Shown here: positions 51,900-60,195 of the stretch, piece after piece
How positions within the stretch are numbered: position 1 is the first letter of the stretch
Layout of the letters: each line of letters begins with the position of its first letter
Source: Pseudomonas asiatica
GTDB taxonomy: Bacteria; Pseudomonadota; Gammaproteobacteria; Pseudomonadales; Pseudomonadaceae
NCBI RefSeq assembly: GCF_009932335.1
Contig: NZ_BLJF01000001.1
Coordinates: 4,094,501 to 4,158,500, forward strand
Direction of reading: 5' to 3'
DNA length: 64,000 nucleotides
The notes under the pieces: generated by a model
Database searches by the model: none
Seen by the model: only the letters and a program-made list of their open reading frames with translations
Told to the model about the DNA's origin: nothing
Program-made: the position numbers and the translations under genes

Positions 51900-53270
51900 C
51901 TATTCGAACAACGCATCCAGAGCCTGCTCCAGCCGGGTAACGGCAATCACCTGCAACCCGGCCGGAGCCTCTTTCGGGGCATTGCCCTTGGGCACGATGG
52001 CCCGCTTGAAACCATGCTTGGCGGCCTCCTTCAAACGCTCCTGACCACTGGGCACCGGCCGTACCTCGCCAGACAGGCCGATCTCGCCAAACACCAGCAG
52101 GCCATGGGCCAGGGGCCGGTTGCGCAGGCTGGACATCACCGCCGCCAGCAACGCCAGGTCAGAAGCGGTTTCCAGCACCTTCACCCCGCCCACCACGTTG
52201 AGGAACACGTCTTGGTCATGGGTGGGAATACCGCCGTGGCGGTGCAGCACTGCCAGCAACATGGCCAGGCGATTCTGGTCCAGGCCCAGGGTCACCCGGC
52301 GCGGGTTGGCCAGGTGGCTGTCGTCGACCAGCGCCTGCACCTCCACCAGCATCGGTCGGGTGCCCTCCCAGGTCGCCATCACCACGCTGCCCGGTACTTC
52401 CTCCTGGGTGCGGTTGAGGAAGATCGCCGAGGGGTTGGACACCTCCTTCAGGCCCCGGTCGGTCATGCCGAACACACCCAGCTCGTTGACCGCGCCAAAG
52501 CGGTTCTTGACTGCCCGCAGCAGGCGCAGGCGGCCATCGGACTCGCCCTCGAAATACAGCACGGTGTCGACCATGTGCTCGAGTACCCGCGGGCCGGCCA
52601 GCGAACCTTCCTTGGTCACATGGCCGACCAGGAAGATCGCCGTGCCGCTCTGCTTGGCGTAGCGCACCAGCAACGCCGTGCTTTCGCGCACCTGGGCCAC
52701 GCCGCCGGGTGCCGATTGCAGCTGCTCGGTGAAAATGGTCTGGATCGAGTCGATCACCATGACCCGCGGTTTCTCGACGCGGGCCGTGGCGATGATGGTC
52801 TCGATGCAGGTTTCGGTCATCACCTTGAGCTGGTCCTGGGGCAGGCCCAGGCGCCGGGAGCGCATGGCCACCTGCTGCTGCGACTCCTCGCCGGTCACAT
52901 ACAGCGCCGGCATGCCCACGGCAATGTTGCACAAGGTCTGCAGCAGGATGGTCGATTTGCCGATGCCGGGGTCACCACCGATCAACACCACCGAGCCATC
53001 CACCAGGCCACCGCCCAGCACGCGGTCCAGTTCGGTGCTGCTGGTGGTGAAGCGCGGGATCTCCTCGACGCTGACTTCGGCCAGGGTCTTGATCTGCGCC
53101 TGCTGCCCGGTCCAGCCGGCACGGCCGGTACTGGGCGCAGCGGCACCGCCGCTTTCGATCATGGTCTCGACCAGGGTGTTCCAGGCCCCGCATTCGCCAC
53201 ACTGGCCGGCCCATTTGGGGAAGGTCGCACCGCACTCGGTGCAGCCATACAAGCGCTTGGCCTTGGCCAT
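51900..53270 (-). CDS. radA: DNA repair protein RadA
   Basis: 456 aa from the ATG at 53270. N-terminal C4 zinc motif CTECGATFPKWAGQCGECGA, Walker A GGDPGIGKSTILLQ, the KNRFG motif (AVKNRFGAVNELGVFGMT) that distinguishes RadA from RecA, and a C-terminal Lon-like domain. Branch-migration helicase helper in homologous recombination. Divergent from mscL; flanked by a REP pair. Usual length. Confidence 0.96.
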   Translation of the reverse strand: MAKAKRLYGCTECGATFPKWAGQCGECGAWNTLVETMIESGGAAAPSTGRAGWTGQQAQIKTLAEVSVEEIPRFTTSSTELDRVLGGGLVDGSVVLIGGDPGIGKSTILLQTLCNIAVGMPALYVTGEESQQQVAMRSRRLGLPQDQLKVMTETCIETIIATARVEKPRVMVIDSIQTIFTEQLQSAPGGVAQVRESTALLVRYAKQSGTAIFLVGHVTKEGSLAGPRVLEHMVDTVLYFEGESDGRLRLLRAVKNRFGAVNELGVFGMTDRGLKEVSNPSAIFLNRTQEEVPGSVVMATWEGTRPMLVEVQALVDDSHLANPRRVTLGLDQNRLAMLLAVLHRHGGIPTHDQDVFLNVVGGVKVLETASDLALLAAVMSSLRNRPLAHGLLVFGEIGLSGEVRPVPSGQERLKEAAKHGFKRAIVPKGNAPKEAPAGLQVIAVTRLEQALDALFE

Positions 53271-53447
53271 GGCTGGGGTCTCCTGGAAAAAAACCGCCAT
53301 GATAGCCGAGCTGGACGTGCCTCGAACGCCTCGGGATGCGACAAAACTATTCGTTCTAACAGCAGTCTGTGGCCCTGAGCACAACGCATGAAGCGTTTGA
53401 GTGGCTTACACTGCGTAAACCTTACCTTTTGTTACAAGGAACCAAAC

Positions 53448-53867
53448 ATGGGCATGATCAGTGAATTCAAGGCCTTCGCGGTCAAAGGCAATGTCGTCGA
53501 CATGGCGGTTGGTATCATCATCGGCGCGGCCTTCGGCAAGATCGTCTCGTCTTTCGTCGGTGACGTGGTCATGCCGCCATTGGGCCTGTTGATCGGTGGC
53601 GTGGACTTCAGCGACCTGGCAATTACCCTGAAGGCTGCCGAAGGTGACGTTCCGGCGGTGATGCTGGCGTATGGCAAGTTCATCCAGACCGTGATCGACT
53701 TCCTGATCGTGGCCTTTGCCATCTTCATGGGGGTGAAGGCGATCAACCAGCTCAAGCGTGAAGAGGCCGTGGCGCCGACTGCACCGCCTGTGCCAACTGC
53801 AGAAGAGACCTTGCTGACCGAGATTCGCGACCTTCTCAAGGCGCAGAACCAGAACCGCTTGCCTTGA
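53448..53867 (+). CDS. mscL: Large-conductance mechanosensitive channel
   Basis: 139 aa from the ATG at 53448. Signature [20 protein letters not shown] for helix 1 and [20 protein letters not shown], then a second helix ([18 protein letters not shown]) and a soluble C-terminal helix ending [16 protein letters not shown]. Homopentameric pore that opens on membrane tension in hypo-osmotic shock. Length matches (E. coli 136). Monocistronic; followed by a class d REP pair. Confidence 0.97.
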   Translation: MGMISEFKAFAVKGNVVDMAVGIIIGAAFGKIVSSFVGDVVMPPLGLLIGGVDFSDLAITLKAAEGDVPAVMLAYGKFIQTVIDFLIVAFAIFMGVKAINQLKREEAVAPTAPPVPTAEETLLTEIRDLLKAQNQNRLP

Positions 53868-53872
53868 GATTG

Positions 53873-53994
53873 CCGGGGGCTGCCTTGCAGCCCTATCGCG
53901 ACACAAGGCCGCTCCTACAAGGTTTTTGCATCTCCCAGGAATCGCGGTTCCTGTAGGAGCGGCCTTGTGTCGCGATGGGCCGCAAAGCGGCCCC
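53873..53994. repeat. REP pair, class d
   Basis: Inverted copies on GCGACACAAGGCCGCTCCTA (about 53877-53920) and TGTAGGAGCGGCCTTGTG (about 53951-53994), between convergent mscL and fpr. Confidence 0.9.
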
Positions 53995-54001
53995 AACGGC
54001 C

Positions 54002-54778
54002 TTACCAGTAGTTTTCCACAGCCACCTGCCCCGGCCGCTTGCTCAGGCTCAATTGCAGGTCGCGCGCCTTCAGTACCTTGCGCGTCTCATCAATCATCTC
54101 CGGGTTGCCACACAGCATCACCCGCGAATGTTCCGGCGACAGTTCCAGCCCCGCCGCCTTCTCCAGCTCGCCATTCTCGATCAGCGTGGTAATCCGCTGG
54201 TTCAACGCCCCTGGGTGCTGTTCACGGGTCACCACCGGAATGAACTGCAACTTGCCGGCGAATTCGGACAGGTAATCGCGCTGCTCCAGCCCGGCAATCT
54301 CGTCCACATAGGCCAGCTCTTTCGCTTCGCGCACCGAGTACACAAGCTTGATGTTGTCGAAACGCTCCCAGGCCTCGAAGTCCTGCAGGATCGACATGAA
54401 CGGCGCAATACCAGTACCGGTCGCCAGCAACCACAGGTCACGGCCACCAACGAAGCGGTCGAGGGTAAGGAAGCCGAAGGCCTGGCGGTCGATCAGCAGG
54501 GTATCGCCTGCCCCCAGCCGGCTCAGTTCGCTGGTGAACTCCCCGCCTGGCACCACGATGGAGAAAAAATCGAGGTGCTCGTCATGGGGCGCGCTGACCA
54601 TGGAATAAGCGCGCCACACCACACTGCCATCAGCCTTGGTCACACCCAGGCGGGCAAACTGGCCGGAACGGAAGCGGAACCCCGCATCGCGCGTAACCCG
54701 CAGGCTGAAGAGGTTCGGCGTGAGTGGCTGAACATCGAGCAGGGTCTGGCGGGTGAACTTTTCGGCGCTAGCGGTCAT
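54002..54778 (-). CDS. fpr: Ferredoxin-NADP reductase
   Basis: 258 aa from the ATG at 54778. FAD-binding RAYSMVSAPHDEHLDFFSIV (RxYS) and NADP-binding LLATGTGIAPFMSILQDFEA, VYSVREAKELAY, MLCGNPEMIDETRKVL, with a C terminus VAVENYW of bacterial subclass I FNR. Exchanges electrons between NADPH and ferredoxin or flavodoxin, supporting oxidative-stress defence and iron-sulfur assembly. Divergent from ppoR. Confidence 0.93.
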   Translation of the reverse strand: MTASAEKFTRQTLLDVQPLTPNLFSLRVTRDAGFRFRSGQFARLGVTKADGSVVWRAYSMVSAPHDEHLDFFSIVVPGGEFTSELSRLGAGDTLLIDRQAFGFLTLDRFVGGRDLWLLATGTGIAPFMSILQDFEAWERFDNIKLVYSVREAKELAYVDEIAGLEQRDYLSEFAGKLQFIPVVTREQHPGALNQRITTLIENGELEKAAGLELSPEHSRVMLCGNPEMIDETRKVLKARDLQLSLSKRPGQVAVENYW

Positions 54779-54920
54779 ATCGGGCTCCAGGTTTGGCGTA
54801 CGCACAGTGTCGCGCAAAGTGACGCGGATAAAAACCACTGCTTTGTAGGGCCTCGTCTGCGGCGATCCTGCCCAAGTCGCATCGGATCCTGACCGCTATA
54901 ACAAAAAAATCTCAGCACAT

Positions 54921-54940
54921 TGGTAGGTCTTTTCCTACAA
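54921..54940. promoter_or_regulatory. lux-box-like palindrome upstream of ppoR
   Basis: TGGTAGGTCTTTTCCTACAA contains GTAGG-N6-CCTAC, a 20-base lux-box-like inverted repeat, 50 bases before the ppoR start. Confidence 0.45.
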
Positions 54941-54990
54941 TCATGCGGGCACCCAAACGGACTGGACCTGAGGCTCTAGGAGTATTTCAG

Positions 54991-55698
54991 ATGCGCCACT
55001 GGAAACCCGAGTATCTTCGTGCGTTCGACGCCGAACGCTGCCCACAGAAGTTGTTCGGCATGGCCGTACATATGGTGCAGGATCTGGGCATGGAGTACCT
55101 GGGGTTGAACATTCGCATCCAGATCGCTACGCAAACACCCCACCTGTTCCTGTACAGCAACTACCCCCAAGAATGGATCGAGCGCTACCAGCGCGATGAC
55201 CTGCACAAGCAGGACCCGGCTGCCGATTTGAGCCACAAATCCACCATGCCTGTGCTATGGACCGATGACCTGTATCGCGGGGCTCCGCTATTTCGTGAAG
55301 CTGCCTGCCAGAGCGGTTTGCGCCATGGCTGGACGCAGTCATTGCATGACCAGCAGCACAACGAAAGCCAGATAAGCGTGGCCAGGTCCACCAGGCCCAT
55401 CAGTATTGTCGAACTCTACAGAAAGGCCGGCAATGTGCAGTGGTTGAGTCACAAACTGCATGAGGTGATCAGCGCACATCACCTCACTGCACTATGCCCG
55501 CCGCAGCCGAAACTGAGCGAGCGGGAGCTGGAAGTGCTGAAATGGTCGGCCGCCGGCAAGACCGCCGCCGAGTGCGCCTGCATCCTGTCACTGTCGCAAA
55601 GCACGGTGAACTTCCATATCCGCAGTGTCATCACCAAGACCAACGCCGCCAACAAGGCCGGCGCCATCGCCATCGCCGTCATGCGTGGCTGGATCTGA
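54991..55698 (+). CDS. ppoR: Unpaired LuxR-family quorum-sensing regulator
   Basis: 235 aa from the ATG at 54991, preceded by AGGAG (the frame is open 16 codons earlier). The autoinducer domain keeps the six residues of acyl-homoserine-lactone binders: Trp and Tyr in PQEWIERY, Asp-Pro in KQDPAAD, Trp in PVLWTDD and Gly in SGLRHGW. The C-terminal LuxR HTH is LSERELEVLKWSAAGKTAAE. No luxI gene is in the window. It matches PpoR, a conserved LuxR solo of P. putida that binds 3-oxo-acyl homoserine lactones. Divergent from fpr. Confidence 0.88.
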   Translation: MRHWKPEYLRAFDAERCPQKLFGMAVHMVQDLGMEYLGLNIRIQIATQTPHLFLYSNYPQEWIERYQRDDLHKQDPAADLSHKSTMPVLWTDDLYRGAPLFREAACQSGLRHGWTQSLHDQQHNESQISVARSTRPISIVELYRKAGNVQWLSHKLHEVISAHHLTALCPPQPKLSERELEVLKWSAAGKTAAECACILSLSQSTVNFHIRSVITKTNAANKAGAIAIAVMRGWI

Positions 55699-55794
55699 CC
55701 TTCAAACCTGCGACCTTGGGCAAAGCCCTGTAGAATCGCCCGGCAAAGCCCGGGGCGAACCGCAACGGGCAGTTTCGTACCCGAGCCAGACGCC

Positions 55795-56919
55795 ATGCCC
55801 CTGTTGACCACCCCCTACGCCGAACTCGACCTGATCCGCCAGCCGGAACAGGCCAACGACCCACTGCAGGCTTTCGATGCCGCCGACGAGTACCTGCTTG
55901 CGCAGCTGCACGAACAGGCCCCAGGGGCCGACTGCCGGGTGCTGGTGCTCAATGACAGCTTCGGCGCCCTGGCCGCCAGCCTGGCAGGCAAGCTGCAGGT
56001 GGTCAGCAGTGGCGATTCGCACCTGGCGCACCTGGCACTGGAAAAGAACCTGGCACGCAATGGCCTGCCGTTCGACAGCGTGCCGTTCGTGCCGGCCAGC
56101 GAACATTGGCAAGGCCCGTTCGACCGGGTACTGGTGCGCGTGCCCAAGACCCTGGCCCTGCTCGAAGAACAGCTGATCCGCCTGCAGGGCCACCTGGCAC
56201 CCGGTGCGCAGGTGATTGCCGGGGCGATGATAAAGCACCTGCCACGGGCGGCCGGAGACCTGATGGAGAAGTACATCGGCCCGGTGCAAGCCTCGCTGGC
56301 GCAGAAAAAGGCCCGCTTGCTGACCGCGACGGTGGCCGAACGGCCGGTCGCCCGCTCGCCCTACCCTAGCCGCTACCGCCTCGACGCGCCGGCGCTGGAG
56401 CTGCTCAACCACGCCAACGTGTTCTGCCGGGAGGGGCTCGATATCGGCACGCGGGCGTTCCTGCCGCACCTGCCCCGCGAATTGGGCCGCGCGCGGGTGG
56501 CGGACCTGGGCTGCGGCAACGGCGTGCTGGCGATAGCCAGCGCCCTGGCCAACCCGGATGCCCAGTACACCCTGGTCGACGAGTCGTACATGGCGGTGCA
56601 ATCGGCGCGGGAGAACTGGCAGGCCGCGCTGGGCGAGCGCCCGGCGGTGTTCGAGGCAGCCGATGGGTTGGCGGGGGTAGAGAAGCAGTCGCTGGACGTG
56701 GTGCTGTGCAACCCGCCGTTCCACCAGCAGCAGGTGGTGGGCGATTTCCTCGCCTGGCGCATGTTCCAGCAGGCGCGTGAGGCGTTGGTGGTGGGCGGGG
56801 CGCTGTATATCGTGGGTAACCGGCACCTGGGCTATCACAGCAAGCTGGCGCGGTTGTTCCGGGGGGTGGAACAGGTGGCGGCAACGCCCAAGTTCGTTAT
56901 CCTGAAAGCCCGCAAGTAA
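55795..56919 (+). CDS. rlmG: 23S rRNA (guanine-1835-N2) methyltransferase RlmG
   Basis: 374 aa, two Rossmann domains. The N-terminal half is a degenerate methyltransferase. The C-terminal half has the SAM motif VADLGCGNGVLAIASAL and the catalytic NPPF motif in VVLCNPPFHQQQVVG. Methylates G1835 of 23S rRNA. Length matches the family (about 375). Flanked by REP elements. Confidence 0.94.
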   Translation: MPLLTTPYAELDLIRQPEQANDPLQAFDAADEYLLAQLHEQAPGADCRVLVLNDSFGALAASLAGKLQVVSSGDSHLAHLALEKNLARNGLPFDSVPFVPASEHWQGPFDRVLVRVPKTLALLEEQLIRLQGHLAPGAQVIAGAMIKHLPRAAGDLMEKYIGPVQASLAQKKARLLTATVAERPVARSPYPSRYRLDAPALELLNHANVFCREGLDIGTRAFLPHLPRELGRARVADLGCGNGVLAIASALANPDAQYTLVDESYMAVQSARENWQAALGERPAVFEAADGLAGVEKQSLDVVLCNPPFHQQQVVGDFLAWRMFQQAREALVVGGALYIVGNRHLGYHSKLARLFRGVEQVAATPKFVILKARK

Positions 56920-57238
56920 GCCTGTACCGGCCCTATCACCGGCAAGCCAGCTCTCATGGAACAACACATGACTCATTGGTTCGGCGAGGTTCTGTAGGAG
57001 CAGCCTTGTGCTGCGAAGAGGCCGGTACTGACAAAGCCTGTCTGTTGCTTGTACCGGCCTCTTCGCAGCACAAGGCTGCTCCTACAAAGGCCGCGTCAAA
57101 CGAGCGATATTTGTTCTCTGCGCGACAGCGCAGCCCAAAAGGGCTGGGTAATCTCCCACAGGTACTGCACTGCATTCAAGGACAGTGACTTACCTGTGGG
57201 AGCTGGCTTGCCGGCGATAGGGCCAGAGCAGGCTTACC
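56920..57238. repeat. 319-base gap: nested REP locus, class e pair inside a class a pair
   Basis: Between rlmG and the cio operon. A class a copy (about 56930-56957, with substitutions), then a class e inverted pair (about 56994-57028 and 57053-57086), then the second class a copy (about 57194-57228). A small GCGC-rich palindrome lies near 57120-57150. No gene is recognisable. Same nested order as 21028-21245. Confidence 0.8.
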
Positions 57239-57394
57239 TCAATGGGTGGTCAGCCCCGCAGCCCCCATGAACAGGCGCATCACGTAGGCCGCCACGCCCA
57301 GGGCCGCCACGCTCATCGCCCAGATCAGCAGCAGCCAGCCCAACCGCTGCCACAGGGGTTTCTTCTCCTCCAAGCCAGGCTTGCCGGTCATCAT
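57239..57394 (-). CDS. DUF2474 small protein of the CIO oxidase operon
   Basis: 51 aa, start ATG at 57394. Polar N terminus MMTGKPGLEEKKPLWQRLGW, then one membrane helix (about 18-43, LLLIWAMSVAALGVAAYVMR) and a short tail. DUF2474 and CydX-like peptides are single-helix subunits that stabilise bd-type oxidases. Nine bases after cioB, same strand, clearly in the operon. Confidence 0.9.
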   Translation of the reverse strand: MMTGKPGLEEKKPLWQRLGWLLLIWAMSVAALGVAAYVMRLFMGAAGLTTH

Positions 57395-57403
57395 GCAGCC
57401 CTC

Positions 57404-58411
57404 CTAGTGATAGCCGTCTTCATGGGTCACCTTGCCGCGGAACACGTAGTAGCTCCAGAAGGTATACATGAGGATGAACGGCAGGATGAACAGTGTGCCC
57501 ACCAGCATGAAGCCCTGGCTCTGCGGTGGCGCCGCGGCATCCCAGATCGAGATCGATGGCGGGATGATGTTCGGCCACAGACTGATGCCCAGGCCGCTGT
57601 AGCCGAGGAAGATCAGCACCAACGTCAGCAGGAACGGCGTGTAGTGCGCATTGCGCGCCACCGCCTTGAGCAACCCGTAGAAGGTTACCAGCACCAGGAT
57701 CGGCACTGGCATGAACCAGACCAGATTAGGCATGCTGAACCAGCGCTCGGCGATCTGCGGGTAGGCGATCGGTGTCCACAGGCTGACAATGCCGATCACC
57801 ACCAGCAGCACCAGCGCCAGCGGCCGGGCAATGTCGTGCATCTTCTGCTGCAGCGCCCCTTCGGTCTTCATGATCAGCCAAGTGCAGCCCAGCAGGGTGT
57901 AGGCAACGATCAGCCCCAGGCCACAGAACAGGCTGAACGGGGTCAGCCAGTCAAGGGTGCCACCGGCGAAATGCCGGTCGACCACCTTGAAACCCTCGAG
58001 GAATGCACCCAGCGCCACGCCCTGGAAGAAGGTGGCGATCAACGAGCCCCAGATGAACGCCTTGTCCCAGATGTGGCGCTTGTCGGCCTTGGCCTTGAAG
58101 CGGAACTCGAAGGCCACGCCGCGGAAGATCAGACCGATCAGCATCAGGATCAATGGCAGGTACAGGGCCTCCAGCACCACCGAGTAAGCCATCGGGAACG
58201 CCCCGAACAGCCCGGCACCGCCCAGCACCAGCCAGGTCTCGTTACCATCCCAAACGGGGGCGACGGTGTTCATCATCACATCACGGTCATGCTCGCCCTT
58301 GACGAACGGGAAGAGCATGCCGATCCCCAGGTCGAAACCATCCATCACCACGTACATCATGACGCCGAAGATAATGATCACGGCCCAGATCAGCGGAAGG
58401 TCGATACCCAT
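57404..58411 (-). CDS. cioB: Cyanide-insensitive terminal oxidase subunit II
   Basis: 335 aa, eight or nine helices: LIWAVIIIFGVMMYVVMDGF with the FDLGIGMLFPF motif of CydB-like subunits, and WDGNETWLVLGGAGLFGAFP (the WDGNETWL loop). Part of the quinol oxidase that reduces oxygen to water without pumping protons and tolerates cyanide. Three bases after cioA. Confidence 0.94.
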   Translation of the reverse strand: MGIDLPLIWAVIIIFGVMMYVVMDGFDLGIGMLFPFVKGEHDRDVMMNTVAPVWDGNETWLVLGGAGLFGAFPMAYSVVLEALYLPLILMLIGLIFRGVAFEFRFKAKADKRHIWDKAFIWGSLIATFFQGVALGAFLEGFKVVDRHFAGGTLDWLTPFSLFCGLGLIVAYTLLGCTWLIMKTEGALQQKMHDIARPLALVLLVVIGIVSLWTPIAYPQIAERWFSMPNLVWFMPVPILVLVTFYGLLKAVARNAHYTPFLLTLVLIFLGYSGLGISLWPNIIPPSISIWDAAAPPQSQGFMLVGTLFILPFILMYTFWSYYVFRGKVTHEDGYH

Positions 58412-58414
58412 GGC

Positions 58415-59851
58415 TCAGTTCCCCTTGCTCAGGCTGGCGGAGTTGGCCTCTCGGCCATCATCGGCGGCGGACAGCGGTCGCGCCGGCGTGCGTTTGGTGC
58501 CAGGGCCACCAGGGTTGTGCTCGTCTCCCTCACCGGTCCGCGGCCCTTTGCGCACCAGGCGCATCATGTAGCCAAGGCCGGTGCCGAACAGGGCGAAGTA
58601 CACGACCACGAAGGCCACCAGGGTGAAGCCGAGCTGGGCGTAGCTATGGTTGGACACACCGTCTGCGGTGCGCATCAGGCCATACACCACCCAAGGCTGG
58701 CGGCCGATTTCGGTGGTGAACCAGCCGGCCAGCAGCGCGATCAACCCGGAAGGGCCCATCCACAGGGCCACGTACAGGAACGGCCGCGAGGTGTAAAGCG
58801 TGCCGCGCTTGCGCAGCCAGAGGCTCCACAGGCCGACGAAGATCATCAGGAAACCCAGCCCGACCATGATCCGGAACGACCAGAAGACGATGGTCGAGTT
58901 GGGCCGGTCTTCGGGCGGAAACTCCTTCATCGCCGGCACCTGCTTGTCCAGGCTGTGGGTCAGGATCAGGCTGCCGAGTGCCGGGATCTCGAGCTTGAAG
59001 CGGGTGGTTTCGGCCTGCATGTCGGGGATGCCGAACAAGATCAGCGGGGTCGGCTCGCCGGGCACGTTCTCCCAGTGGCCTTCGATCGCGGCAATTTTCA
59101 CCGGCTGGTGCTTGAGAGTGTTCAGGCCATGGAAGTCACCGATCACCGCCTGGATCGGGGCGACGATCAGCGCCATCCACATGGCCATCGACAGCATCTT
59201 GCGCACGGCCGGGTTGTCACGCCCGCGCAGCAGGTGCCAGGCCGCCGAGGCACCGACGAAGAACGCGGTGGAAACGAACGCGGCAGTGGCCATGTGCATC
59301 AGGCGGTAGGGGAACGAGGGGTTGAATACCACTGCCAGCCAGTCCACCGGCACAACCCGGCCGTCGATGATCTCGTGACCTTGCGGGGTCTGCATCCAAC
59401 TGTTGGAGGCGAGGATCCAGAAGGTCGAGACCAAGGTGCCGAGCGCCACCATCACCGTGGAGAAGAAGTGCAGGCCACGGCCGACACGGTTCCAGCCAAA
59501 CAGCATGACCCCCAGGAAGCCAGCCTCGAGGAAGAACGCGGTCAATACCTCGTAGGTGAGCAGCGGGCCGGTGATAGCGCCGGCGAAGTCGGAGAAACGA
59601 CTCCAGTTGGTACCGAACTGGTAGGCCATGACCAGGCCGGAGACCACCCCCATGCCGAAGTTGACGGCGAAGATTTTCGACCAGAAGTGATAGAGGTCAC
59701 GGTAGACCTGGTTATTGGTCCGCAGCCAGAGGCCTTCGAGGACTGCCAGGTAGCTCGCCAGGCCAATGGTGATGGCCGGGAACAGGATATGGAACGACAC
59801 GGTAAAGGCAAACTGCATTCGGGCGAGCTCTAAGGCCTCTATTCCGAACAT
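58415..59851 (-). CDS. cioA: Cyanide-insensitive terminal oxidase subunit I
   Basis: 478 aa. Helix 1 is ARMQFAFTVSFHILFPAITI with the heme-ligand His; the GRQPW motif is in TTEIGRQPWVVYGLMRT. The quinol-binding Q loop is short, as in CIO-type rather than E. coli CydA. Ends with a polar tail. First gene of cioAB-DUF2474. The ANR-like site at 59998-60011 is about 150 bases upstream. Confidence 0.94.
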   Translation of the reverse strand: MFGIEALELARMQFAFTVSFHILFPAITIGLASYLAVLEGLWLRTNNQVYRDLYHFWSKIFAVNFGMGVVSGLVMAYQFGTNWSRFSDFAGAITGPLLTYEVLTAFFLEAGFLGVMLFGWNRVGRGLHFFSTVMVALGTLVSTFWILASNSWMQTPQGHEIIDGRVVPVDWLAVVFNPSFPYRLMHMATAAFVSTAFFVGASAAWHLLRGRDNPAVRKMLSMAMWMALIVAPIQAVIGDFHGLNTLKHQPVKIAAIEGHWENVPGEPTPLILFGIPDMQAETTRFKLEIPALGSLILTHSLDKQVPAMKEFPPEDRPNSTIVFWSFRIMVGLGFLMIFVGLWSLWLRKRGTLYTSRPFLYVALWMGPSGLIALLAGWFTTEIGRQPWVVYGLMRTADGVSNHSYAQLGFTLVAFVVVYFALFGTGLGYMMRLVRKGPRTGEGDEHNPGGPGTKRTPARPLSAADDGREANSASLSKGN

Positions 59852-59997
59852 GGTGCTTCCTCTTCAGATAATCCGGCGTCCGGGCCGCTGGCCCCGTCGC
59901 CCACTGCCCCCACGGTAGTCGAGTGCGGCGCGTTGGAATTGTTCTGTTCGATCGCAGGGATTTCGGCCCAAGGGCCCGATCGTTACATCTGGAACGA

Positions 59998-60011
59998 TTG
60001 ACCCAGATCAA
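59998..60011. promoter_or_regulatory. ANR/FNR-like box
   Basis: TTGACCCAGATCAA matches TTGAT-N4-ATCAA in nine of ten conserved positions. In Pseudomonas, ANR represses cioAB under low oxygen, so the site fits the downstream operon. Confidence 0.7.
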
Positions 60012-60121
60012 CGATTGCTAGGAAGCATAGTCCTGAATGGCCCGCCGGGCCGTGTGGTTGATTGCCGCGTGACCGGTTGCCCCACCCCCTTTCATGAGAC
60101 GAGAAAAAGTGCCGTCCCCGG

Positions 60122-60148
60122 CAAACAGTAACTGTTTGTTACAAACAG
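60122..60148. promoter_or_regulatory. Overlapping palindromes, three half-sites, upstream of MFS gene
   Basis: Half-sites CAAACAG (60122-60128), CTGTTTG (60132-60138) and CAAACAG (60142-60148), alternating in orientation and separated by TAA and TTA. Any two neighbours make a perfect 17-bp palindrome. Ends 47 bases before the MFS start. TetR-like binding is likely. Confidence 0.75.
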
Positions 60149-60195
60149 ATGATACGCTGCGCCCCCCTCTACTGCGCCGAGGCCCCTGGTTTCCG

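Larger units (their letters stand above)
59852..60195. other. 344-base divergent promoter region of cioA and the MFS gene
   Basis: Holds an ANR-like site near its centre and, nearer the MFS gene, a triple half-site palindrome; no gene is recognisable in it. Confidence 0.7.

Noticed and set aside
57242..59833. 863-codon open frame opposite cioA and cioB
   Set aside because: Antisense to clear oxidase genes, low-complexity His/Gln/Asp content, no domain.
60122..60138. PsrA-type site (CAAAC...GTTTG) before the MFS gene
   Set aside because: PsrA sites have 2 to 4 bases between the arms; here there are 7.
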